Assembly: GCA_017429685.1 (NCBI GenBank)
Contig: JAFROL010000020.1
Coordinates: 1-64,000 of the forward strand
Direction: 5' to 3'
Length of the DNA stretch: 64,000 nucleotides
Origin: Bacteroidales bacterium
GTDB lineage: Bacteria; Bacteroidota; Bacteroidia; Bacteroidales; P3
Below, in pieces: positions 54,101 through 62,843 of this stretch. A program made the position numbers and the translations under genes. The notes below the pieces were generated by a model that saw only the letters and a program-made list of their open reading frames with translations, was not told the DNA's origin and did not search any database. Position 1 is the stretch's first letter. Each line of letters starts with the position of its first letter.

Positions 54101-55177
54101 TTTGAAGACCCCGTGCTCGTTGTCGGCGTGATGTCCGACCCGCTTTCGACAGCCACCTTCTCGCCAGTCGACACCATTGTTGTCAGCAACGACACCGGCT
54201 ATATGGACTACTCTGTCCCGATGCTTGCCTATGTCGGCTCAGACCAGTATGTTGCCATAAGGGGTACTGTCTTTGCTCCAATCAACTCGTCGGCAATCTG
54301 TCTGCTCGACGATGTCGAGCTGCACGAGCTGCAGCAATGCCGCAAGCCCACGTCGGTGGCTGCTGCTGCAGGCCCCGACACCATAGCCCTCAGCTGGACA
54401 CCGGGAGGCGACGAAACGCAGTGGCTGTTGTCGTTCGCCGATACAGCGTTGACGACCACGCAACCCTCGTATGTGGCTCGCAATCTGGTGACTGACACAG
54501 AATATGTGTTCTTTATTTCGGCTGTCTGCGGTGCAGGCGACACCAGCGATGCCCTTGTGGCTCACTTCCGCACACAGCCGAGCCCACACCAGCCGCCCCA
54601 CGACCCCGACACGGTCGAATGCCTTGTGCCCACAAACGTCGGGTTCTATCAGGACACGCCGTGGAGTTATCACGCGTACGAGTTCCATTTCTTTTGGAGC
54701 GGCAATGCGCCGGCTTACCAAGTGCGGATAATAAACACATACTACGATATTCAGGTGCGTGTCGACAGCGTTGTGACCGATACGACATTCTTCTTCGATG
54801 CCGAAGGTGATGCGGGTTTGTGGACATTCGAGGTGCGCTCGCTGTGCAACGACACCGTCAGTAGCGACTGGTCGGAAATAGTCGAATTCGACACGCCATT
54901 GTGCGTAGGGTTCGGTTCGCCTTCGGGCAGGGTAGGAGTCAAGCTCTATCCCAACCCGACCAATGGCACAGCCACATTGTTGCTGAACGGCATAAGAGGC
55001 AAGACTGTCGTCAGCGTTGTAGACATTGCTGGCCGTAGGGTGATTGCGCGCACGATAGACTGTGACGGTGAAACACCCGCTTCGTTGCCGTTGGAAGGGC
55101 TGGCCGTGGGCACCTACTTCGTGCGTATTTCAGCGCAAGGCGACAATATTGTACGCAAACTTGTTGTCAAGCCGTAA
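51164..55177 (+). CDS. secreted multidomain adhesin-like protein with T9SS sorting domain
   Basis: The 1337-residue protein has a signal peptide (HLALLAFLLAFAASAGSQ). An N-terminal beta domain (about 25-235) is followed by alternating fibronectin type III modules (starting near 242, 533, 803, 1058) and choice-of-anchor-J/cleaved-adhesin modules (starting near 338, 618, 889, each opening with YxCxFED). Another Ig-like module begins near 1150. The C-terminus (about 1255-1337) is the T9SS type A sorting domain, with KLYPNPTNG and a final RKLVVKP. It is predicted to pass the outer membrane by T9SS and be anchored or released outside, where it may bind host or food-matrix glycans. No catalytic domain is visible. 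Confidence 0.92.
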   Translation: MKGRHLALLAFLLAFAASAGSQTLADYQFSTGHDASMWYTLDSTRNLLVDGSEYYRRSFVEEIGFTFPFADTSFSQFSVTLAGVLRLGGSRALTSSGYQGSPFHPTNVSKNCPKIVFFGCTGYASDSAYVHHQVFGDAPGRVLVVEFAMQTYNTASRHSLFRYQVQLFENGDIQIVYPSQTPTLLPNTTRQQGIAFSATDLWTVDQNHVATHLTAGTPATIPSGCWPDTNRYYRFELSNGACAMPTGLVASSIDTSSVTLTWGNPSYAQEFIVEYGTSMFAPGTGVGTAIPVYDTTTVIGGLQPNTQYHFYVRTVCSEGDTSNVAYLSVRTLDKAPVSDFPYFCNFEDSVENQGWLLPEGNLSTRWFIDTAVNNTPEGSYALYISQDSGRTNTGGDQWIGAYAYRDVNLTAGDWIVSFDWRAVGEWSTQSGNATIYNHFLRAFLVPSSVNFTAQTPPSFPNSPHSSAVPNGWIDLNPASHVFVGQNGWANFLSTVTVPTAGCYHLTFYWETDGYPPSIDKPAAIDNISMEGLSCARPRELTASADGSEMMLSWQPGGSETLWMVRYDGGEVYVQDTFYLVTDLELNTLYTFSVYAVCGAYDTSLATVGTFRSALGAPVSTYPYVCDFEDSAMCRHWVLLNEEQPNGWHTGTAANNTPQGQRALYVSNDGGTSNAYSGADPATSYAYRELVLDASTYSCSFDWRCQGDDDFHFFRAFILPVASLPEAGTFPDAANHYSSVPSGWIDLNPTTHYMSGQSSWTTLTQSFTIVDSGLYALLLMWENDNYTTQNPPAAVDNIRIALQTCPTPENLSADAMPTAVDLTWDAGDDAQIWLVEYGDTALTTYTPSYTAQGLTPNTEYTFRVSKLCISGDTSLAATLTVRTECNAIAVLPYTCDFENYANGTGSNDLFIPCWYRVRNYSSYSPQVSQDFTPGNKCLYWNLTAGLLDDVYVVLPELAENIEVTYTELRFKAMKVDYLGLFEDPVLVVGVMSDPLSTATFSPVDTIVVSNDTGYMDYSVPMLAYVGSDQYVAIRGTVFAPINSSAICLLDDVELHELQQCRKPTSVAAAAGPDTIALSWTPGGDETQWLLSFADTALTTTQPSYVARNLVTDTEYVFFISAVCGAGDTSDALVAHFRTQPSPHQPPHDPDTVECLVPTNVGFYQDTPWSYHAYEFHFFWSGNAPAYQVRIINTYYDIQVRVDSVVTDTTFFFDAEGDAGLWTFEVRSLCNDTVSSDWSEIVEFDTPLCVGFGSPSGRVGVKLYPNPTNGTATLLLNGIRGKTVVSVVDIAGRRVIARTIDCDGETPASLPLEGLAVGTYFVRISAQGDNIVRKLVVKP

Positions 55178-55200
55178 CCCAAACGGAAACAAAGGGAAAA

Positions 55201-55236
55201 AACGAAAACCGGCGGTAGCCAGTTTTCGTTTTTTTT
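55201..55236 (+). terminator. intrinsic terminator after T9SS cargo gene
   Basis: The perfect stem AACGAAAAC / GTTTTCGTT has a 12-base loop and is followed by a run of T (55231-55236). Confidence 0.85.
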
Positions 55237-55300
55237 CGTTTATAAAAGGTGTTGAAAAATATTTTTTTAGAAAAAACACGAACGTAAGCGAAAAAATGCG

Positions 55301-55308
55301 TATCTTTG
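55301..55308 (+). promoter_or_regulatory. Bacteroidota -7 promoter element of pepA
   Basis: TATCTTTG, 24 bases before the ATG at 55333. This removes the upstream in-frame codon at 55306, which overlaps it, as a start. Confidence 0.72.
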
Positions 55309-55332
55309 CAGATTAAAATTTTTAGCAAAAGT

Positions 55333-56784
55333 ATGGAAATAAAACTTGGCAAGATAGATTATACGCCCCTCGACAGGTCGGTTATTTTTCTGTATGGCAG
55401 CGAAGTAGCAGCACGTGCACTGCCGCTGAAACGTGACGAGGTGGCTTTCCTCGAACAAAAACGCAATGAGGATATTTCGTCATTGGTGGTCTTCAACCGG
55501 CTGCCGCATAGGATATATGTCCAGAACTTCGACAGCGAGTTGCCTAACAACGAAACGCTCGAAAAACTGCGCTGCGCTGCTGCCAATCTTCAAACTGTCC
55601 TCTCGAAAGAGAAAGTGGACAAGGTGGCCGTAAGCGGCGAAGGTGTGATACCCGAAGAGGTTGTCGCATTCGTCGAAGGTCTGCACCTGTCCAACTACCG
55701 CTTCGACAAATATAAAAACAAGAAGGAATGTCGTCTGAATGAGGTTGTCCTGGAACAGCATATCATTGAACAGGACTCGTTGGACGAGAACTTGCGACTG
55801 TGGCGACGCATCGACACGATGCGCGATTGGGTCAACGAGCCTGTGATGCAGCTCAATGCGCCACGCTTTGCCGACCTGCTCAAGGCCGAAGCCGAGCGTA
55901 CGGCCAACGTCAAATGCACCGTGATGGGACAGAAAAAAATCGAGTCGCTCAAAATGGGAGGCCTGCTGGCTGTGAATCGCGGCAGTGAGGACGAGGCTCG
56001 CTTTGTGGTGCTTGAATACAAGCCAGCCGACCGCATCAACTGCAAGGCCGTAGCGCTGGTGGGCAAGGGCGTTATGTACGACACTGGCGGACTGAACATC
56101 AAGCCTGGCGATTATATGACTGAAATGAAGTCGGATATGGCTGGCGCAGCATTGATGGCCTCGGCCGTGCTGGCAGCCGCCGAAAATGCGCTGCCCGTAT
56201 GGGTGCGCGCCTACCTGCCACTGACAGACAACCGGCCGTGCAAGAATGCTTATGCAGCCGACGACATCCTGACGATGTACGACGGCACAACAGTCGAAAT
56301 CACCAACACCGACGCCGAAGGACGTCTTATCCTTGCCGACGCAATAGCCTATGCCGCACAGGAGGACCCCGAACTGATTATCGACGCCGCCACTCTAACA
56401 GGTGCTGCCGTGAGGGCTCTTGGAACCAAAGTGGCTGCAGTGATGCAGGATAACGCCGAAGGTCCGCTGAACTTGCTGCAGATTGTTGGCAAACAGGTTT
56501 ATGAACGTCTTGCAGAACTGCCGTTCTGGAAGGACTACGACGAACTGCTCAAGTCGGAAGTCGCCGATATGATAAACTGCAACCTTCACGCCAATGCAGG
56601 AACGATAACAGCAGGCCGTTTCTTGGCGCACTTTGCAAAAGGGCTCCCATACATCCATCTTGACATCGCCGGCGTGGCATTCTATTCCAAACGCGAAAGT
56701 TTCTACGGCACCGGTGCTTCGGGATTCGGCTTGAGACTCCTCTATGCCTTCCTGCAAATGTACGACATTTGCAAGTCAAAGTAA
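55333..56784 (+). CDS. pepA: leucyl aminopeptidase, M17 family
   Basis: This two-metal cytosolic exopeptidase releases N-terminal residues, mainly leucine, from peptides. The 483-residue protein has the M17 metal and active-site motifs LVGKGVMYDTGGLNIKPGDY, EMKSDMAGAALMASAVL, and the signature NTDAEGRLILADAIAYA. The N-terminal regulatory domain (about residues 1-160) is divergent, as often in this family. It is transcribed from its own promoter; pdxA follows 46 bases after its stop and may be in the same transcript. Confidence 0.93.
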   Translation: MEIKLGKIDYTPLDRSVIFLYGSEVAARALPLKRDEVAFLEQKRNEDISSLVVFNRLPHRIYVQNFDSELPNNETLEKLRCAAANLQTVLSKEKVDKVAVSGEGVIPEEVVAFVEGLHLSNYRFDKYKNKKECRLNEVVLEQHIIEQDSLDENLRLWRRIDTMRDWVNEPVMQLNAPRFADLLKAEAERTANVKCTVMGQKKIESLKMGGLLAVNRGSEDEARFVVLEYKPADRINCKAVALVGKGVMYDTGGLNIKPGDYMTEMKSDMAGAALMASAVLAAAENALPVWVRAYLPLTDNRPCKNAYAADDILTMYDGTTVEITNTDAEGRLILADAIAYAAQEDPELIIDAATLTGAAVRALGTKVAAVMQDNAEGPLNLLQIVGKQVYERLAELPFWKDYDELLKSEVADMINCNLHANAGTITAGRFLAHFAKGLPYIHLDIAGVAFYSKRESFYGTGASGFGLRLLYAFLQMYDICKSK

Positions 56785-56830
56785 GATTTTGAACAGTAAA
56801 CATAATGACGGAACACAATTCACTAAATAT

Positions 56831-57874
56831 ATGACCAAAACAGAATCTCACAAAATAAAAGTCGCCATCACTCAAGGTGACATCAACGGTATCGGTTACG
56901 AAGTGATACTCAAGACTTTTTCTGACAGCCGTATGTTCGACCGCTGCACTCCAATCGTCTATGGGTCGACAAAGGTTGCATCATACCATAAGAAACTGCT
57001 TTCGCAACAAGTCCAGGAACTTAATTTCACAGCATTGCTTGATGCGGCACAGGCCCAGGACCGCAAGTTTAACGTCGTCAACCTCATTCAGGACGAAATA
57101 AAGATCGATATCGGCAAACCCACAGACATCGGTGGTGAAATGAGCCGCAGAGCTCTTGACCGCGCTTGCGAGGATCTTAAGCGTGGCGTTGTCGATGTGC
57201 TCGTCACTGCTCCTATTAACAAGAAGAATATCCAGTCAGCCACGTTCGACTTCCCCGGCCACACTGAATATCTCTCGAGCAAATTCGGAGGAGACTCGCT
57301 GATGATGATGGTCTGCGATCGCATTCGCATCGGTATTGTTACCAATCATTTAGCTCTCAAGGACGTACCTGCGGCGATAACCAAAGAGTTGCTTATGAAG
57401 AAAATTCGCCTAATGCACGAATCCCTGAAGCGCGACTTTGGCATTCCAATGCCTAAGATTGCTGTGCTTGCCCTGGATCCGCACGCCGGCGACAATGGTG
57501 TCATTGGCACACAGGACGAGACTGTCGTCAAACCGGCTATCGACGAGGCATATGACGACCGCATCCTGGCCTACGGACCCTATCCTTCCGACGGCTTCTT
57601 TGGCAGCAACGAGTTCAACAAGTTCGACGGTGTACTGGCTCTATACCACGACCAGGGTCTTATACCCTTCAAGTTGATGTCTTTCACCGAAGGTGTCAAC
57701 TACACCGCAGGACTTGACATCATCCGCACCTCGCCGGCCCACGGCACCGCCTATGACATTGCAGGAAAAGACAAGGCCAGCGAGCAGTCTTTCCGACACG
57801 CCGTCAATCTTGCCTGCGACATTCTGCGTCACCGCAAGGAATACGCCGAACTCACCGCAGACCCCCTGAAATAG
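56831..57874 (+). CDS. pdxA: 4-hydroxythreonine-4-phosphate dehydrogenase
   Basis: PdxA oxidises 4-phosphohydroxy-L-threonine in the DXP-dependent pathway to pyridoxal phosphate. The 347-residue protein has IAITQGDINGIGYEV-like start residues, the metal His motifs in FPGHTEYLSSKFGG and YHDQGLIPFKL, and DPHAGDNGVIGTQD. The start at 56831 (MTKTESHKIK) fits the family and its leader; an upstream frame to 56744 overlaps pepA and lacks homology. No pdxJ is present in the window, though the two are often neighbours elsewhere. Confidence 0.94.
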   Translation: MTKTESHKIKVAITQGDINGIGYEVILKTFSDSRMFDRCTPIVYGSTKVASYHKKLLSQQVQELNFTALLDAAQAQDRKFNVVNLIQDEIKIDIGKPTDIGGEMSRRALDRACEDLKRGVVDVLVTAPINKKNIQSATFDFPGHTEYLSSKFGGDSLMMMVCDRIRIGIVTNHLALKDVPAAITKELLMKKIRLMHESLKRDFGIPMPKIAVLALDPHAGDNGVIGTQDETVVKPAIDEAYDDRILAYGPYPSDGFFGSNEFNKFDGVLALYHDQGLIPFKLMSFTEGVNYTAGLDIIRTSPAHGTAYDIAGKDKASEQSFRHAVNLACDILRHRKEYAELTADPLK

Positions 57875-57975
57875 TTTTTGGCTGAATCGTGATTTGTCCA
57901 ATGATAACTCCATAAACTATAGTATAATAATGCAATCCAATAAAGACGCAACACCGAAATAACGCCGACAGAACA

Positions 57976-60735
57976 ATGAAAAAACTGATGCTTATTGACG
58001 GAATGGCTATGGTCTACAGGGCCTATTATGCGTTGAACCATAATCCCAGAATGAACAGCCGCGGTATGAACACATCCGCCGTTCTCGGATTCACCACAAC
58101 GCTCTACGACCTGCTGCGACATCAGCACCCCTCGCATTGTGCTGTTGCTTTCGACCTTTCAGCACCAACTTTCCGACACCAGCGCTATCAGCTCTACAAG
58201 GCTAACCGCGACGCAATGCCCGAAGACATTCAGCAGGCTCTGCCTTACATCCACCGTGTGATTGACGGCTTCGGTATTCCAGTGGTAACCAAGGAGGGCT
58301 TTGAGGCCGACGATATTATCGGGACCCTTTCATATCAGGCTGAAAAGGCGGGGTTTGACCAGGTCCTGATGGTGACTCCCGACAAGGACTTTGCGCAGCT
58401 CGTCACCGACTGTGTGCACCTCTATCGCTTTGGGCGTATGGGCAAGCCCGACAGCGTATATACTCCCAGCGAGGTCTGCGAGTCTTTTGGTGTCCAGCGT
58501 CCTGAACAGGTGGCCGACATACTTGGCCTTTGGGGTGATGCAATCGACAATATTCCGGGAATCCCCGGTGTTGGCGAAAAAAAAGCCAAGCAGCTTGTCC
58601 AGCAGTTTGGCAGCGTCGAGAATCTTGTCGCCAATAGTGACCAGGTCGCCAACCTTAAGCTTCGCAATGTGGTAAAAGAGTTCAGTGAACAGGCTCTTCT
58701 GTCCAAAGAACTCGCCACCATATGCAGGCAGGTGCCCATTCAGCTCGACGAGGCATCGCTCGCACTTCCAACACCAAATTATGCATCGCTGGCAGCAATA
58801 TTCTCCGAACTTGAATTCCGTGCCTTTGCAAAGAAGATGTATACCGATCTCAGTGTCAGTGACCCTGATCTGGCAATGAAACTCGAACTGAGAGTCAAGG
58901 GTGGCGAACGCAAAGCGGACACTTCAGAACCTAAGGCCGAAGTTGTAAAGCGTAAGGCCGAAAAGGTCGACCCGCTTCAGGTGTCGCTTTTTGGCGAGGC
59001 GCCTCAGGATGCAGAGTCCAAGGCGAACCCAGACACCGCTGCGGCCGACAAATCTCCGCGCACAGCCACAATCGAACTTCTCGCCCAACTGCAGGACAAG
59101 GACTTTGCTATTTATCTCGATCAAGATCCCAAAAGCCACGAAGTTCGTGGGCTCGCCTTCGCGTCCAGCGCCGACAACGCTGTTTATCTACCTTTCGACG
59201 GCAACGACTATTTCTCGTTTGTCCAAGCCGCAATGGAAAACAAGTCCACACGGAAAATCTGTTATGACCTTAAACAGCTTAAACACATCTTCCTGGACCA
59301 CGATATCAGCATTGAAGGACAGCTTTTCGACGTTCAGCTGGCTCATTATTTGCTTGACCCTGAAGCACGCCACTACCTTGATTTTATTGTATCCAGCGTG
59401 CTCAACGTGTCGCTCGACGAGTCGTCGCCATCATTCCCCACCCAGTGCGCGGCGATGCTTGCGCGTCTTTATGAACCGATGCGCAACGCTCTCATCGAGA
59501 ATGATATGCTGGCACTATATACTGACATCGAAATCCCCTTGGTCGACGTTTTGGTCGATATGGAACGCGAGGGGGTGAGGATAGATGTGGACGCATTGAC
59601 GCAGTATTCGGCCCAACTGTCGCACGAGCGCGATGACATAGAACGCAGAATCTACGACTTGGCAGGTGTCGAATTCAATATCGGCTCACCCAAACAGTTG
59701 GGTGAAGTGCTTTACGAAAGGTTGAAGGTGACTGACAAGCCGCCGCTGACGGCCACCAAGCAATACAGCACCGCCGAAGAGGTGCTGCACAAATTGCGCG
59801 ACAAACACGAAATAATACCGCTTATCTTGGAATACCGTTCCTTGAGCAAGCTGGTGTCGACCTATCTCGACACATTCCCTAAACTGATAGACCCCACGAG
59901 CGGGCGTCTGCATACGATATACAATCAAGCCGTTACGGCAACGGGTAGGCTCAGTTCGTCCAACCCCAACCTGCAGAATATTCCTATCCGTACTGAGCGC
60001 GGACGGGAAATCAGACGAGCCTTTGTGGCTCGCGGCGACGATTACAGTATTCTTGCTGCCGACTATTCGCAGATCGAACTCCGTATCATTGCCGCCCTGT
60101 CGAAGGACGAGCATATGATCGAGGCTTTCAAAAATCATTACGATATTCACCGAGCTACTGCGGCGAAGATATATCATATTGATATTGATGAAGTCAGCAA
60201 GGAACAGCGTCGCAACGCCAAGTCGGTGAATTTCGGTATTGTCTATGGCATCAGTGCATTTGGTCTGTCGGAGCAGCTCGACATTCCGCGCAAAGAGGCC
60301 GCAGCCCTGATTGAAGAATATTTCCAGCAGTATCCAGCTATAAAACAATATATTGACAGTAATATTGCATTTGCCCGCGAAAACGGTTATGCGCAGACCT
60401 TGTTAGGCCGTCGCCGTTATCTTTACGACATCAATAGTCGCAACGCGGGTCTGCGACAGTTTGCAGAGCGCAATGCTGTCAATATGCCCATCCAGGGCAC
60501 CTCGGCCGATATGATAAAAATAGCGATGATTCGCATCTGGAAACGTTTTAAAGATTTGAATTTCAAGTCAAAAATGATTCTTCAGGTGCACGACGAACTT
60601 GTATTCGACGTGTACAATCCTGAGCTTGAGGATGTGAAGGATATTGTTAGGAGCGAGATGCTTAACGCACTTCCTTTGCCAATACCGATAGAGGTAGGGA
60701 TTGACGTTGGAAAAAATTGGTTAGAAGCACATTAG
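57976..60735 (+). CDS. polA: DNA polymerase I
   Basis: PolA fills gaps and removes RNA primers in repair and replication. The 919-residue protein has the 5'-nuclease domain at about 1-290 (LIDGMAMVYRAYYAL, TPDKDFAQLV, GVGEKKAKQLVQQFGSVEN). A 3'-5' exonuclease-like domain follows at about 365-550. The polymerase domain includes motif A DYSQIELRIIAALS, motif B KSVNFGIVYGISAFG and motif C QVHDELVFDV. The exonuclease domain lacks the usual Asp-x-Glu of ExoI and the Asp of ExoII and ExoIII as I align them, so proofreading is probably lost. The linker near 300-345 is Lys/Glu-rich. ruvC follows closely. Confidence 0.95.
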   Translation: MKKLMLIDGMAMVYRAYYALNHNPRMNSRGMNTSAVLGFTTTLYDLLRHQHPSHCAVAFDLSAPTFRHQRYQLYKANRDAMPEDIQQALPYIHRVIDGFGIPVVTKEGFEADDIIGTLSYQAEKAGFDQVLMVTPDKDFAQLVTDCVHLYRFGRMGKPDSVYTPSEVCESFGVQRPEQVADILGLWGDAIDNIPGIPGVGEKKAKQLVQQFGSVENLVANSDQVANLKLRNVVKEFSEQALLSKELATICRQVPIQLDEASLALPTPNYASLAAIFSELEFRAFAKKMYTDLSVSDPDLAMKLELRVKGGERKADTSEPKAEVVKRKAEKVDPLQVSLFGEAPQDAESKANPDTAAADKSPRTATIELLAQLQDKDFAIYLDQDPKSHEVRGLAFASSADNAVYLPFDGNDYFSFVQAAMENKSTRKICYDLKQLKHIFLDHDISIEGQLFDVQLAHYLLDPEARHYLDFIVSSVLNVSLDESSPSFPTQCAAMLARLYEPMRNALIENDMLALYTDIEIPLVDVLVDMEREGVRIDVDALTQYSAQLSHERDDIERRIYDLAGVEFNIGSPKQLGEVLYERLKVTDKPPLTATKQYSTAEEVLHKLRDKHEIIPLILEYRSLSKLVSTYLDTFPKLIDPTSGRLHTIYNQAVTATGRLSSSNPNLQNIPIRTERGREIRRAFVARGDDYSILAADYSQIELRIIAALSKDEHMIEAFKNHYDIHRATAAKIYHIDIDEVSKEQRRNAKSVNFGIVYGISAFGLSEQLDIPRKEAAALIEEYFQQYPAIKQYIDSNIAFARENGYAQTLLGRRRYLYDINSRNAGLRQFAERNAVNMPIQGTSADMIKIAMIRIWKRFKDLNFKSKMILQVHDELVFDVYNPELEDVKDIVRSEMLNALPLPIPIEVGIDVGKNWLEAH

Positions 60736-60749
60736 TTCTTGTTTTGATT

Positions 60750-61355
60750 ATGTCGGAAGGAAACGCTATAGAGAAAATAATATTGGGTATTGACCCAGGT
60801 ACGCGCATTTTGGGATACAGTGTGCTCGAAGTGGTCGAACAAAAACCGCGCATACTTGTCCTTGATGTTTTGTATCTGAGGCAGATAGCCGACTTCAATC
60901 TTCGCATCCGCAAGATTTTCGATACAACGCTTCGCATCATCGACACCTTCCATCCTGACCATTTGGCTATCGAAGCTCCTTTCTTTGGTAAAAATGTTCA
61001 GTCGATGTTGAAGTTGGGGAGAGCCCAGGGGGTTGCAATAGCAGCTGCTATGAGTCGCGACCTATCGGTTACAGAATACGAACCTTCAACCATCAAACAG
61101 TCCGTCACAGGCAATGGACAGGCCAGCAAAGAGCAGGTTGCAATGATGCTCCGCTCGCAGATGTCGTTCCCCGACGAACCTCGCTATCTTGATGCAACCG
61201 ACGCTCTTGCAGCGGCTTATACCTGTTTTATGGAGCAGACCAGTCCTTTGGCTGACATACAACAGCAATTTGCCGTCAAACATAAAAAAACAAAGTCGTC
61301 CCGCAAATCTTGGGCCGAGTTTGTAAACTTCAATCCTGACAGGGTTGAAGGGTAG
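60750..61355 (+). CDS. ruvC: crossover junction endodeoxyribonuclease RuvC
   Basis: RuvC cuts Holliday junctions with RuvAB after branch migration. The 201-residue protein starts MSEGNAIEKIILGIDPGTRI, with the first catalytic Asp in GIDPGT. The second acidic residue lies in LAIEAPFFGKN, and the last pair in DATDALAAAYTC. The C-terminal tail (about 30 residues, KHKKTKSSRKSWAEFV) is longer and more basic than in E. coli. I use the ATG at 60750, 14 bases after the polA stop; an earlier codon at 60717 would overlap polA and lacks homology. Confidence 0.95.
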   Translation: MSEGNAIEKIILGIDPGTRILGYSVLEVVEQKPRILVLDVLYLRQIADFNLRIRKIFDTTLRIIDTFHPDHLAIEAPFFGKNVQSMLKLGRAQGVAIAAAMSRDLSVTEYEPSTIKQSVTGNGQASKEQVAMMLRSQMSFPDEPRYLDATDALAAAYTCFMEQTSPLADIQQQFAVKHKKTKSSRKSWAEFVNFNPDRVEG

Positions 61356-61366
61356 ACTCTGACTTT

Positions 61367-61476
61367 AAAAGTGAATAGTGACCAGAGATTAATATAATAT
61401 GTATATTCTTTTAACTTCCTACAACTCCCAAACATATTATCCTTTAAACTTTAAAACAATTCAAAATTAATATATA
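61367..61476. repeat. remnant of GTGAATAGTGACC repeat and AT-rich leader
   Basis: GTGAATAGTGACCAG (61371-61385) matches the arrays at 1 and 24587 but is a single unit. An AT-rich, T/A-stretched leader runs to the ATG of the transporter. No -7 match was found. Confidence 0.6.
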
Positions 61477-62835
61477 ATGGCAACAAAAACAGGAGAAGGA
61501 TTCAGTAGCTCGTTTGGAGCAATTATGGCTGCTGCAGGGTCGGCGGTTGGATTAGGCAATATCTGGCGATTCCCGTACATCTGTGGCAAATATGGCGGCG
61601 GAGCATTCCTGCTGGTATATGTGTGCTTCGTGTTTTTTATCGGTATGATTTTGATGATGAGCGAGTTTGTGATTGGCCGCCGCACAGGAGAAGACCCGAT
61701 GAAGGCCTATCCCAAATTGCGCCCCGACCGTCCTGGCTGGCGTTTTGTCGGTCTTGCAGGACTTTTAACCTGTTTTTTGATCCTGGCTATCTACCTTGTC
61801 ATTTCGGGATGGACGCTCAACTACTTCTGGGAGTCGCTAACGGGCACATTGGCGTCTGTTGCCGATAGCGATTTCGGCACGCACTTCAGCGACTTCGCTT
61901 CTTCGGCATTGCGGCCGGTGATTTTTATAGTCGCTTTCCTCTTGCTCACCGCGGTGGTCATTATCGGCGGCGTGGAGAAGGGCATCGAGCGTGTGTCCAA
62001 GTTGCTTATGCCGATATTGGTGGTGTTGCTGCTTGTTTTGTGCGTTCGCTCGCTTACTCTCGACGGAGCCTCTAAGGGCATCGCCTATCTTTTCCATCCA
62101 GACTTTACAAAGCTCACCGGCGAAGGCATCCTTGCGGCACTGGGACAGGCCCTTTTTTCGCTGTCGGTGGGAATGGGCGTTATGATTGTCTATGGCTCTT
62201 ATTTACCTGTGGATGATAATATTCTGAAGACATCGATTTGGATTACCGTGTGCGATTTTGCCATTGCCGTACTGTCGGGCATTGCCATTTTCCCTGCCGT
62301 TTTTGCTTGCGGACAGGATCCAACCGGAGGCCCAGGACTTGTCTACCAGGTCCTGCCTGTTGTCTTCAACTCGATGGGAGGCATCGGACGCGTCTTCTCC
62401 ATCGTTTTCTTCCTGCTCCTTTCCTTAGCCGCACTCACCTCGGCCATATCGCTGCTTGAAGCGTTAACCCAATGGATGTCAAACGAAAAGATCGGACGCA
62501 CCAAGTCGGCAATAGTTATGTCGCTGATCGTCGTGGTGTTTGCTGTCGCCGCTTCATTCTCGTTCGGCAATGGCATCTGGAGCGGCTTCAAAGTGGCCAA
62601 TTTGCAGCTGTTCGACTTGCTCGACAAGCTTACCGGCACCATCCTGCCACCAGTGTGTGCTTTGCTGACTATTATATTCTTTGGGTGGTTTATGCGGAAA
62701 GAGGATATCTTGGACGAGCTGTCCAATCACGGCACTCTGAAGGTTAGCTATTTCAAGGTGTTCTACTACTTCCTGGCCCGCTTTGTCGCACCCGTTGCGC
62801 TGGTGATTGCCCTTATCAATGGATTGATTGGTTGA
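61477..62835 (+). CDS. sodium-dependent transporter, SNF/NSS family
   Basis: The 452-residue inner-membrane protein has about 11-12 helices. It starts with the LeuT-like motif FGAIMAAAGSAVGLGNIWRF, which binds substrate and sodium, followed by FPYICGKYGGGAFLLVYV. A second conserved region, ALGQALFSLSVGMGVMIVYG, lies near residue 225. These are sodium symporters for amino acids or related amines in bacteria; the substrate cannot be told here. The next gene starts 8 bases after its stop, so co-transcription is likely. Confidence 0.92.
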   Translation: MATKTGEGFSSSFGAIMAAAGSAVGLGNIWRFPYICGKYGGGAFLLVYVCFVFFIGMILMMSEFVIGRRTGEDPMKAYPKLRPDRPGWRFVGLAGLLTCFLILAIYLVISGWTLNYFWESLTGTLASVADSDFGTHFSDFASSALRPVIFIVAFLLLTAVVIIGGVEKGIERVSKLLMPILVVLLLVLCVRSLTLDGASKGIAYLFHPDFTKLTGEGILAALGQALFSLSVGMGVMIVYGSYLPVDDNILKTSIWITVCDFAIAVLSGIAIFPAVFACGQDPTGGPGLVYQVLPVVFNSMGGIGRVFSIVFFLLLSLAALTSAISLLEALTQWMSNEKIGRTKSAIVMSLIVVVFAVAASFSFGNGIWSGFKVANLQLFDLLDKLTGTILPPVCALLTIIFFGWFMRKEDILDELSNHGTLKVSYFKVFYYFLARFVAPVALVIALINGLIG

Positions 62836-62843
62836 TTTTGGAT

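Noticed and set aside
58861..58960. Repeat-derived insertion in polA linker (GGCGAACGCAAAGCGGAC)
   Set aside because: It resembles the GCGGAAA unit over one copy only; Lys/Glu linker codons could give this by chance.
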